From the NCBI RefSeq assembly GCF_003129485.1, contig NZ_QFFG01000003.1, positions 492,477 to 556,476 on the forward strand: 64,000 bases of DNA, given 5' to 3'. This DNA is from Polaribacter aquimarinus (GTDB lineage: Bacteria; Bacteroidota; Bacteroidia; Flavobacteriales; Flavobacteriaceae). A model generated the notes under the pieces. It saw nothing but the letters and a program-made list of their open reading frames with translations. It had not been told where the DNA came from and ran no database searches. Position numbers and translations under genes: made by a program. This document shows, one piece after another, positions 1 to 7,738 of this stretch; the first letter of the stretch is position 1; each line of letters starts with the position of its first letter.

Positions 1-149
1 AAATCATTTATAATATCATTTGCAGTTAGTGTAATATCTGAAGATACTTTGGCAACGTTTACATGAGGTTTGTTGTACATTTTATAAGCGACAAGAGCTC
101 CAACTATTCCAATAACAAGAATTGCAATAATGATTTTCTTTTTATTCAT
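1..149 (-). CDS. OB-fold (tRNA_anti-like) membrane-anchored protein, partial
   Basis: This is the first 49 codons of a gene that runs off the left edge. Its ATG lies at 147-149. The visible part is a short lysine-rich start, one hydrophobic segment (about residues 6-22), then a segment VSSDITLTANDIINDF. The last part matches ANSEMTLNADDLVNSF in the gene at 1900-2337, so I call it a paralogue of that OB-fold protein. The function is unknown; such proteins are probably held in the inner membrane with the OB domain in the periplasm. It lies 11 bases downstream of a cytochrome gene on the same strand, so the two are likely co-transcribed. Confidence 0.7.
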   Translation of the reverse strand, partial: MNKKKIIIAILVIGIVGALVAYKMYNKPHVNVAKVSSDITLTANDIIND

Positions 150-160
150 AATACTGACTT

Positions 161-526
161 TTAATTATTTAAAGCTCCATTGTTTACCCAACATACTATT
201 GCGTCAATATCGTCTTGTGCTAAAGAACTTCCAATAGGCATTCTTCTACTTGCTACAACGCTTTTTACAATGTTTGCACTATTTTTAACTCCGTTAAAAG
301 TGGTTAGGTTTGGAAAATTACCTCCGTTACCATGACATTGAACACAATTAGCATCAATAATTAACTTTACACTATTTGAAAATGTAATAGTGGCACAAGG
401 GTCTGAATTTTCTTCATTATTATCTTCTACAATCGTTTCTTCTTCTACATTACTTAAACAAGAAGTTAACGAAAAGCTTAGAAATAATAACAAAAGTATT
501 TTTCTGAATTTTAAACTTTGTTTCAT
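161..526 (-). CDS. c-type cytochrome lipoprotein
   Basis: A 121-residue small cytochrome c that would carry electrons in the periplasm. The N-terminus is a lipoprotein signal, with a hydrophobic stretch ending in LTSC and Cys23 as the lipidated residue. One haem site, CVQCH, is seen (Cys61, Cys64, His65), and Met96 in RRMPIG is the likely distal ligand. An acidic linker of about 15 residues separates the anchor from the domain. The downstream neighbour is the partial OB-fold gene; the ResB-CcsA assembly factor that could attach its haem is encoded 3.4 kb away. Its redox partner is not evident from sequence. Confidence 0.85.
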   Translation of the reverse strand: MKQSLKFRKILLLLFLSFSLTSCLSNVEEETIVEDNNEENSDPCATITFSNSVKLIIDANCVQCHGNGGNFPNLTTFNGVKNSANIVKSVVASRRMPIGSSLAQDDIDAIVCWVNNGALNN

Positions 527-664
527 TTGAGTTGGTTTTACGATTATACCGTAAAGTAAATGATAACAAGAGTTTTACACACTAATAAGGTTTACGAGAG
601 GGAAATAAATTTGGTTAAAAGGGAAAAAAAGCTTTTAAATAAATTAATGATTTTAAAAAAATGA

Positions 665-1762
665 TTACATATTTAACCATTGTTTAAATTCAGCAGCTTT
701 GTTTTTACTTATAATAATTTCTTCAGATGTTTTTGATTGTAATAATATTTTAAGTTGACTATTTCCATACTTAATAATTTTATCAATAGCTGTAATACTT
801 ATAATAAATTGTCTGTTTGCTCTAAAAAATAATGTAGGATTTAAATTGGTATACATATCATCTAAACTTGCATTAGATGTAGATCTTTTTCCATCAAAAC
901 AAACTACATAAGTAATTGTATTTTCTGTGTATATATATGCGATATCTTTTATAGGAATAGGTACTAACTCATTTCTTACGTAAGTTAAAATTCTTTGCTT
1001 TTCTCTTTCTATAGTTCCTTCTTCAGACGGATTTTCTTCTGCTACTTCAACTACTTTTTCTTTATAAGAAACCAAATCAGTATTTAATTTAGACAAATTA
1101 ATCACCTCAGATGCCAATGTAGAATTTTTTAATTCTAATTGTTTCTCATAGGCACTTCCAATAACTCTAACAGCAAAAAATGACAATACAATCACTAAAA
1201 CCCCCATAATTAAAAAGATGAGATAAAAATTAGTTTTCAGAGTATTCATTTGTGCAGCTATACTTTTAATGTTTACATGCGCAGCAACAATTAAATCGGT
1301 AGTTTTTAAAGGAGCAATATGGATAACTTCTGATGATTTCTGCTCTGAACCTGACTTATTATTTACTAATACATCATACAAATCTTCTGAACTATTTTTT
1401 TCTTTTAAAGATGCTAATAAAGTAGGATTTGAATTCACTTTTTGTCCAACTAGCGTTTTATCGGGATGACTCACTTCTTTCCCGCTCCAATCAAAAACAC
1501 TCAAAAACCAAGTATCACTATTAGAATTCGAAATAACCTTTTGAATATTATCAATGACTTCTTCTTTAGAAACTCCTTTAGAAAACTGAAAATCCATTAA
1601 CTTAGAAATTTCATTAGCTTCTCTTTTACTAGACTCTACCTGAGTCTCTATTAATTGATTTGCACTGGCTTTAATAAAATATTGTGAAGCTATTGCCGCA
1701 ATAAATAAAAAGATTATGGCAATAGAAAGAAATGTTAAAAAGTAAAGTTTGTCTTTTTTCAT
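665..1762 (-). CDS. Membrane sensor with Cache-like domain and LytTR DNA-binding domain
   Basis: A 365-residue one-component regulator. A transmembrane helix at about residues 7-27 is followed by an extracellular domain (about 30-175) that looks like a single Cache sensor, with the typical WFLSVFDWSGKEVSHPD stretch. A second helix (about 180-200) leads into a short coiled region and a C-terminal LytTR domain (about 260-365: IAYIYTEN, FFRANRQFIIS). No receiver or kinase domain is present, so it probably senses a small periplasmic ligand and binds DNA directly. It is divergent from the OB-fold/YceI/DUF5777 operon at 1900, with only 137 bases between the starts, so that operon and the cytochrome gene are the natural candidate targets. 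This is inference; the ligand is unknown. Confidence 0.85.
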   Translation of the reverse strand: MKKDKLYFLTFLSIAIIFLFIAAIASQYFIKASANQLIETQVESSKREANEISKLMDFQFSKGVSKEEVIDNIQKVISNSNSDTWFLSVFDWSGKEVSHPDKTLVGQKVNSNPTLLASLKEKNSSEDLYDVLVNNKSGSEQKSSEVIHIAPLKTTDLIVAAHVNIKSIAAQMNTLKTNFYLIFLIMGVLVIVLSFFAVRVIGSAYEKQLELKNSTLASEVINLSKLNTDLVSYKEKVVEVAEENPSEEGTIEREKQRILTYVRNELVPIPIKDIAYIYTENTITYVVCFDGKRSTSNASLDDMYTNLNPTLFFRANRQFIISITAIDKIIKYGNSQLKILLQSKTSEEIIISKNKAAEFKQWLNM

Positions 1763-1899
1763 AAGTTGGTTAAAAAACTGAAATATACTATATATTCTTT
1801 TCTTTTTACGTGAAATTTTTCCTCTTTAAATTCATTTTTTCCTTTTTAATTCATTTTATGCTACTAATAAAACTAAAAATACCTTTCTTTGATTTAAGA

Positions 1900-2337
1900 A
1901 TGAAAATAAAAAACAAACTTCTTATTACCTTTATAATAACATTAGTTTTTATTACTATCTATTGTTTTGTAATGTCTTATTTTTCACCACAAGAGAAAAA
2001 CTTAGAATTTGCAAATTCTGAAATGACTCTGAATGCTGATGATTTGGTAAATTCTTTCTTAGTTAACCCTGAGTATTCAAATAATCTATACACTGGAAAA
2101 ATTATTGAAATTACAGGGTTTGTAAAAAAAGTTACTTTTTTAAACAATAGAAATACAGTACTATTGTATTCAAATAATAAAACATCAGGTGTTATTTGTG
2201 ATATACATCCTAGTCAGATTAAAAAAGTAAAAAAACTTAAAGAACACCAAGAAGTTAAAGTTAAAGGAATCTGCAAAGGGTTTTTAAAAGATGTTATCTT
2301 ATTAAATTGTCATTTAGATTTTAAAGCAAATGAATAA
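1900..2337 (+). CDS. OB-fold (tRNA_anti-like) membrane-anchored protein
   Basis: About 145 residues. I chose the ATG at 1900 because it gives an N-terminus like that of the paralogue at the left edge (lysine-rich MKIKNK, then one hydrophobic helix). The open frame extends upstream to 1810 but that part is just hydrophobic low-complexity sequence. After the helix comes the family segment NSEMTLNADDLVNSF and a beta-rich stretch typical of an OB fold (KIIEITGFVKKV, VLLYSNN, VKVKGICKGF). The role is unknown. Its stop overlaps the YceI start by 8 bases, which suggests translational coupling. Confidence 0.75.
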   Translation: MKIKNKLLITFIITLVFITIYCFVMSYFSPQEKNLEFANSEMTLNADDLVNSFLVNPEYSNNLYTGKIIEITGFVKKVTFLNNRNTVLLYSNNKTSGVICDIHPSQIKKVKKLKEHQEVKVKGICKGFLKDVILLNCHLDFKANE

Positions 2338-2875
2338 AGTTTTTACCATTTTTTTACTCATTACCTTTATTACGGGGTCAAAGATAAAAGAAAATGAATT
2401 TATAGCACGTCAGGGACAAATCACGTTCTTTTCTTACACTTCAGTAGAAAATATCGAAGCCAAAAACAATCAGGTTTTAAGCATTTTAGATATTAAAAAA
2501 AAGGAAATTGCGGTAAGCATGTTAATGCGTGCTTTTGTATTTAAAAAAGATTTAATGTATGAACATTTTAATGAAAGTTATATTGAATCTGACATTTACC
2601 CAAAAGCAACCTTTGAAGGAAAAATTATAGATTTTGATGAAGTTTCAACAAATCAAACTAAAATAATTAAGGGTACATTAACCATTCATGGAATTTCTAA
2701 AGAAGTTAGTATTAAAACAACAATAATTAAAGAGAATAACACTTATATATTGTCTGGAAACATTGATGTTTTGGTCAAAGATTTTGATATTAAAATTCCA
2801 CCTATTTTATCGAGTAATATTGCAAAAACTATTTCTATAGAGTTTAAATTTCAATACCAGCCTTATGAAGCTTAA
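2330..2875 (+). CDS. YceI family periplasmic protein
   Basis: A 181-residue protein with a short signal peptide and the YceI lipocalin-like barrel. Visible family features are ARQGQITFFSYTSVENIEAKN near the N-terminus (written here as ARQGQITFFSY, then SVENIEAKN), YPKATFEGKI in the middle, and the GTLTIHGISKEV segment. YceI proteins bind isoprenoid or other long hydrophobic molecules such as polyprenyl or quinone-like lipids in the periplasm. It is the middle gene of a three-gene operon, overlapping the OB-fold gene by 8 bases and the DUF5777 gene by 11. Its ligand cannot be told from sequence. Confidence 0.88.
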   Translation: MNKVFTIFLLITFITGSKIKENEFIARQGQITFFSYTSVENIEAKNNQVLSILDIKKKEIAVSMLMRAFVFKKDLMYEHFNESYIESDIYPKATFEGKIIDFDEVSTNQTKIIKGTLTIHGISKEVSIKTTIIKENNTYILSGNIDVLVKDFDIKIPPILSSNIAKTISIEFKFQYQPYEA

Positions 2876-3773
2876 AAGAATCATTCAATTGTTATCAATT
2901 GCTTTTACTTTTCTAATATCATCCACACATGCGCAAAGTTTGTTAGACAAATTAGACAAAGAATTTAAAAATAAACCTATTTATGAGATTGCCACTTTTA
3001 AAACTACTAGAATTGGATTAAATCAATCTGTAGAAACTCGAAAAAAAGGTGCGCTACAAATTTCTTTATTTAATAGGTATTGGGACACTCCAAATGCAAC
3101 TAGCCAAAGTTTTTTAGCTGATAAAGTTTCTACGCGTTATGGATTAGAATACGCTTTTTCAGATAAATTTACTTTTGGAGCAGGTTACAGTAATTTTGAT
3201 AAAATAACAGATACTTACTTTAAATTTCGATTATATCAACAGCAAATTAATTCTAAAAAAATGCCTGTTAGCATTACCTTTTTTCAAAGTGTATCTCATC
3301 GAAAAGTTAAAAATGCTAATCCAAATTTATACAGCAATCAAAGTTCTTCAAATAAATTCGCTTACACAACTCAAGTCTTAGTTGCTAGAAAAATGACTTC
3401 AGAATTATCTGTACAAATAGCACCAACATTTATTATTAGAGGAGCAAACTCTATAAATAATAACCCTAACAGTCAGTTTGCAATTGCTTTTGGAGGAAGA
3501 CATAAAATAGGAAAACATTCAAGTGTTGTTTCAGAATATTTCTATGTAGCTAATCCAATTAAATCTTTTGATGTTTACAATACTTTTATGGTAGGATTAA
3601 ATTGGGAAGTAAGCGACTTAATGTTACAGTTTCATATTACAAATGCTAGAAATTATGCAGAAGATACTTTTATTTCTGAGACTACTAATAATTTTAATTT
3701 TAAAGACCCCAATTTACATTTCGGTGTAAATGCAACTTTTATATTGCATACAAGAAAAAAGAAATTACAATAA
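2865..3773 (+). CDS. DUF5777-type outer-membrane beta-barrel protein
   Basis: A 302-residue protein with a signal peptide ending near SSTHAQ, then a barrel rich in alternating aromatic strands (ISLFNRYWDTP, FTFGAGYSNFDKITD, SSVVSEYFYVANP). It matches the DUF5777 beta-barrel family that is common in Bacteroidota beside YceI and cytochrome genes. Function is unknown. It overlaps the YceI gene by 11 bases and ends the operon. A weak hairpin (3780-3783 with 3791-3794) followed by a T-rich stretch lies just downstream and may terminate it. Confidence 0.75.
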   Translation: MKLKRIIQLLSIAFTFLISSTHAQSLLDKLDKEFKNKPIYEIATFKTTRIGLNQSVETRKKGALQISLFNRYWDTPNATSQSFLADKVSTRYGLEYAFSDKFTFGAGYSNFDKITDTYFKFRLYQQQINSKKMPVSITFFQSVSHRKVKNANPNLYSNQSSSNKFAYTTQVLVARKMTSELSVQIAPTFIIRGANSINNNPNSQFAIAFGGRHKIGKHSSVVSEYFYVANPIKSFDVYNTFMVGLNWEVSDLMLQFHITNARNYAEDTFISETTNNFNFKDPNLHFGVNATFILHTRKKKLQ

Positions 3774-3862
3774 AAAGTAGAGTCAATTAAACTCCTTTAT
3801 TTTTAACAATTCTTAACAAGAAAAAACAACTACAGTTTAATAAGTCTTCATGCTTTTATCCT

Positions 3863-3870
3863 TAAATTTG
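3863..3870 (+). promoter_or_regulatory. Candidate -7 box upstream of ccsBA
   Basis: The sequence TAAATTTG matches the Bacteroidota -7 consensus TAnnTTTG exactly and lies 28 bases before the ATG of the cytochrome assembly gene. I do not see a TTG at the expected 19-20 base spacing, so only the -7 half is supported. Confidence 0.45.
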
Positions 3871-3898
3871 TACCTCTTTTAAAAAGCACTTCAAACGG

Positions 3899-6800
3899 AT
3901 GAAAAATATTCTTAACCTCCTATACTCTACACGTTTAATGGCCATTCTATTTATTCTATTTGCAACAGCAATGGGTGTAGCCACATTTATAGAAAACGAT
4001 TTTGGCACACAAACGTCTAAGGCTTTAGTTTACAATGCATGGTGGTTTGAATTGATTATGGTGTTTTTTGTTATAAATTTCTTTGGAAACATTTTTAGAT
4101 ACAGATTGTACAAAAAAGAAAAATGGGCTGTATTAATGTTTCACGCTGCTTTTCTATTAATTCTTGTTGGTGCTGGCGTTACACGCTATTTAGGGTACGA
4201 AGGGATTATGCTTATCGAAGAAGGACAAACTACAAATAAATTCCTATCTGAAACCACTTATTTAAATGTAATTGTTGACAATGGAAAAATGCAAAAACCA
4301 GAAATCAACGAACCTTTACTTCTATCTGCATGGGGAAAAAATTCATGGTCTTATGCAGATAATTTTAAAATATCAGATGATAAAAGACAGAAGTTCTCTC
4401 TAAAATTGGTAGATTATATTCCATGGGCAGAAAAGAAATTAGTAGCTGATAAAAATGGAGTTGAACATTTATTTTTGGTAGAATCCTCAGAGGGCTCTCG
4501 CCATGAACATTGGCTAAAAAAAGGAACTATTCAAAACATTCATGGGGTTTTAGTAGGTTTTGAAGCAACAGACAATAATGCATCAATCAATTTTATAAAA
4601 CAAGATGATAATCTAAAAATTATCGCTAAAGAAAGTGGAGATTGGTTAAGAATGGCTGACCAAAAAAGAGGAAAAATCACAAAAGATTCCATTCAAAATT
4701 TTCAGTTCCTAACCTTACACAATATTGCGGGATTACAATTTGTTATTCCAAGACCAGCTGAAAAAGGCGTTATGAAAACCGTTAGTGGTCCAAAAAATGA
4801 TAATAAACTAGATGTCATAGTCGTAGATATAAATAGTAAGAATGAAACCAAAAGAGTTGAATTAACTGGCGGTAAATTTAATTCTCAAGGTTCTAAAGAA
4901 GTTTCGGTTGCTGGTTTAAATTTTAGAATGTTATATGGTTCAAAGATTTTAGAAACTCCATTTTCTGTTAAGTTAAACGATTTTCAGCTAGAAAAATATC
5001 CTGGTTCAGAAAGTGCTGCTTCCTATGCCAGTGAAGTAACTGTAATAGACCCAAAAGAAACTTTTGATTATCGCATTTATATGAATCATATTCTAGATCA
5101 TAACGGTTATAAATTCTTTCAATCGAGTTATGATTTATCCGGAGAAAGAGAAGAAACTCATTTATCAGTAAATCATGATTTTTGGGGAACCTTTTTAACA
5201 TATCTAGGTTATTCTCTATTATACACAGGTTTAATCTGTATTCTTTTTGCTAAAAACACTCGTTTTGATGATTTAAAAAATGGTTTAAAAAAAATTAGAA
5301 AGAAAAAAGCTGCAATGTCTATGGTTTCAGCTCTATTCTTATCAACTTTTAGTTTTGGGCAACATGAAACCCATCAACCCAAACAAGTAACGTACCAACA
5401 AATTGATTCTATTTTACAAGCTAGTTTAGTAGATGTTAATCATGCTGAAAGTTTTAATAAATTAGTAATTCAAGATGCAGGTGGACGTATGAAACCAGCA
5501 CATACTTTTGCTTCTGAATTGGTTAGAAAAGTGAGTCAGACAGAAACCTTTAACGGAATGCAACCAAGTCAGGTTTTGTTATCGATAATAGAAAACCCAA
5601 GACTTTGGTTTGAAATTCCAGTTATTTATTTAGAAAAAGGAAACAGCAAAATAAGGCAATCTATTGGTATTGCAGATACAGCAAAATATGCCCGTTTGTC
5701 AGATTTTATTACCCCAAGAGGTGCTTATAAAATTAAAGAACAAGTTGCTGAAGCTCAGAAAAAAAATGTACAAAACAAATTTGAAAAAGATTTAATTAAA
5801 ATTGATAGACGTGTAGGATTATTATACAGTGCTATTGGAGGGGGAATTTTACGTATTTACCCCATTCCAAATGATGAGAATAACAAATGGGTTTCTCAAC
5901 CTGAAACTTATACCGCTGGTTTTAAAGCTACAGATTCTGTATTTGTACGTCAATCCTTACCTGTTTATATTCAATTTTTGCAAGAAGCAAAAAAAACAGG
6001 AGATTACACTAAAGCAAATCAGATTTTAGATGGAATTAAAAAATTTCAAAAGAAATTTGGTGCAGATGTTTATCCTATGGAAAAACAAATCGAATTAGAA
6101 ATTTCGTATAATAAGATTCAACCTTTCCAAAAGTTAGCCAAATATTATGGTTACTTAAGTATGTTATTAATCATATTTGTGTTTATTCAAATTTTTAATA
6201 CTAAAAAATGGGTAAATGTTTTGGTAAAAATTTTAATTGGTGGGGTAGTTTCTTTATTTGTTTTACATACACTAAGTTTAGGAGCTAGATGGTATATTAG
6301 TGGAAACGCGCCATGGAGTAATGCCTATGAATCTATTATATATGTTGCTTGGGCAACTATGCTATTTGGTTTATTTTTCGGAAGAAAATCATCGCTCACC
6401 ATTACAGCAACTACTTTTTTAACAGCTATTATTTTAGCTTTTGCACATCAAAATTGGTTAGATCCAGAAATAGCTAACTTACAACCCGTTTTAAATTCTT
6501 GGTGGTTATTAGTACACGTATCTATTATAGTAGCTAGTTATGGCCCTTTTTCTTTAGGAATGATTCTAGGAGTTTTTGCTTTATTTTTAATGGCTTTTAC
6601 GAATAAATACAATAAAAAGAAAATGGATATTAATATTAAAGAAATTACTATTATTAATGAAATGGCTTTAACTGTTGGTTTGGTAATGTTAACTATTGGA
6701 AATTTCTTGGGTGGAATGTGGGCTAATGAAAGTTGGGGTAGATATTGGGGTTGGGACCCTAAAGAAACTTGGGCACTAGTGTCAATTATGGTCTATGCTT

Positions 6801-7045
6801 TTGTATTACACATGCGTTTAATTCCTGGTTTTCGAGGTAAGTTTACTTTTAACCTATGGTCTATAGTCGCATATGCATCCATTATGATGACATATTTCGG
6901 TGTCAATTTCTACTTATCAGGATTGCATTCTTATGCAAGTGGCGATAGAGTAATTACTCCAAGTTCAGTTTATTATTCATTAGGTTTTGTTGTTATTTTA
7001 GGAACTTTAGCTTTTTTAAAATATAGAAAATTTTATAAAAAGTAA
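3899..7045 (+). CDS. ccsBA: Fused ResB-CcsA cytochrome c biogenesis protein
   Basis: A 1048-residue membrane protein of the system II haem-delivery and ligation complex, which exports haem and attaches it to CxxCH motifs of apocytochromes. The N-terminal part (about 1-460) is ResB-like, with helices near the start (FILFATAMGVATFIEN) and a large periplasmic domain. A central periplasmic region (about 490-730) follows. The C-terminal part (about 740-1045) is CcsA-like, with many helices and the tryptophan-rich WWD haem motif GRYWGWDPKETWALV at about residues 945-957. Flanking histidines (LHTLSLGARW, HMRL) could bind haem. The fusion is standard for Bacteroidota. Its nearest apparent client is the cytochrome at 161-526. 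Confidence 0.93.
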   Translation: MKNILNLLYSTRLMAILFILFATAMGVATFIENDFGTQTSKALVYNAWWFELIMVFFVINFFGNIFRYRLYKKEKWAVLMFHAAFLLILVGAGVTRYLGYEGIMLIEEGQTTNKFLSETTYLNVIVDNGKMQKPEINEPLLLSAWGKNSWSYADNFKISDDKRQKFSLKLVDYIPWAEKKLVADKNGVEHLFLVESSEGSRHEHWLKKGTIQNIHGVLVGFEATDNNASINFIKQDDNLKIIAKESGDWLRMADQKRGKITKDSIQNFQFLTLHNIAGLQFVIPRPAEKGVMKTVSGPKNDNKLDVIVVDINSKNETKRVELTGGKFNSQGSKEVSVAGLNFRMLYGSKILETPFSVKLNDFQLEKYPGSESAASYASEVTVIDPKETFDYRIYMNHILDHNGYKFFQSSYDLSGEREETHLSVNHDFWGTFLTYLGYSLLYTGLICILFAKNTRFDDLKNGLKKIRKKKAAMSMVSALFLSTFSFGQHETHQPKQVTYQQIDSILQASLVDVNHAESFNKLVIQDAGGRMKPAHTFASELVRKVSQTETFNGMQPSQVLLSIIENPRLWFEIPVIYLEKGNSKIRQSIGIADTAKYARLSDFITPRGAYKIKEQVAEAQKKNVQNKFEKDLIKIDRRVGLLYSAIGGGILRIYPIPNDENNKWVSQPETYTAGFKATDSVFVRQSLPVYIQFLQEAKKTGDYTKANQILDGIKKFQKKFGADVYPMEKQIELEISYNKIQPFQKLAKYYGYLSMLLIIFVFIQIFNTKKWVNVLVKILIGGVVSLFVLHTLSLGARWYISGNAPWSNAYESIIYVAWATMLFGLFFGRKSSLTITATTFLTAIILAFAHQNWLDPEIANLQPVLNSWWLLVHVSIIVASYGPFSLGMILGVFALFLMAFTNKYNKKKMDINIKEITIINEMALTVGLVMLTIGNFLGGMWANESWGRYWGWDPKETWALVSIMVYAFVLHMRLIPGFRGKFTFNLWSIVAYASIMMTYFGVNFYLSGLHSYASGDRVITPSSVYYSLGFVVILGTLAFLKYRKFYKK

Positions 7046-7112
7046 TTTCTCTAAAAAAAATCTAATTCAAGAAATTTTACCCGAAGTGGCAGCAAAATTT
7101 AGCAATAAAATG

Positions 7113-7120
7113 TATTTTTG
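7113..7120 (+). promoter_or_regulatory. Candidate -7 box for the 7149 gene
   Basis: TATTTTTG fits TAnnTTTG and lies 28 bases before the ATG at 7149. No clear -33 TTG is seen, so this is a tentative call. Confidence 0.4.
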
Positions 7121-7148
7121 CACTTCAATTTAAAAGAAAAACAACTTT

Positions 7149-7664
7149 ATGTTTCATAAAAATATAAAATTAGTAATCGCAGTTTTAATTACTGCTTGGT
7201 CTGTATATCAATTTAGCCAAGGAAATATTATGAACGGAATTTCTATCTTATTACTTGCAGGAATTTTTGTGTTATTTTATTTTAAAAATGAATTTATTTT
7301 ATTGGCTTTTTTACAATTAAGAAAGCAAAATTTTGAAGGTACTAAAAAATGGTTGAGTTACATTAAAAACCCTGAAGCAGCTTTAACAATAAAACAACAA
7401 GGGTATTTTAATTACTTACACGGTATAATGTTGAGTCAAACAAATATTACACAAGCTGAAAAATTTTTACGTAAAGCTGTAAAATTAGGTTTAGCTATGG
7501 ATCACGATTTAGCAATGGCTAAATTACAATTGGCAGGAATTGCTATGACCAAAAGACGTAAACGTGAAGCTACTAATTTAATGGCTGAAGCTAAAAAGTT
7601 AGACAAACACGGAATGTTAAAAGAACAAATGCAAATGATGAAACAACAGATGAAAAAAATATAA
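7149..7664 (+). CDS. Conserved membrane protein with TPR-like helical tail
   Basis: A 171-residue protein of unknown function. Two hydrophobic segments (about residues 7-25 and 29-52) form a hairpin anchor. The rest is helical and TPR-like, with repeats such as GYFNYLHGIMLSQ and AEKFLRKAVKLGLAMDHDLA, ending in a methionine- and lysine-rich tail (QMQMMKQQMKKI). It resembles DUF2892-type membrane proteins of flavobacteria. It sits alone between ccsBA and a bidirectional terminator. I do not assign a function. Confidence 0.65.
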   Translation: MFHKNIKLVIAVLITAWSVYQFSQGNIMNGISILLLAGIFVLFYFKNEFILLAFLQLRKQNFEGTKKWLSYIKNPEAALTIKQQGYFNYLHGIMLSQTNITQAEKFLRKAVKLGLAMDHDLAMAKLQLAGIAMTKRRKREATNLMAEAKKLDKHGMLKEQMQMMKQQMKKI

Positions 7665-7690
7665 TCTCTTGTTTTGTTTTTAAATTCAAT

Positions 7691-7720
7691 AAAAAATCCG
7701 CTAAATAAAGCGGATTTTTT
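7691..7720. terminator. Bidirectional intrinsic terminator
   Basis: A perfect 12-base stem (7691-7702 with 7709-7720), loop AAATAA. The arm ends are A6 and T6, so there is a U-tract on either strand. It separates the convergent genes ending at 7664 (plus) and 7739 (minus). Confidence 0.9.
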
Positions 7721-7738
7721 AATTGAATACTATTAAGT

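Noticed and set aside
1269..1469. Plus-strand ORF inside the sensor gene
   Set aside because: Antisense shadow of the Cache region with no features of its own.
2330..3773. A cytochrome or haem role for YceI and DUF5777
   Set aside because: Neither protein has a CxxCH motif or other haem ligands that I can see; the link to cytochromes is by neighbourhood only.
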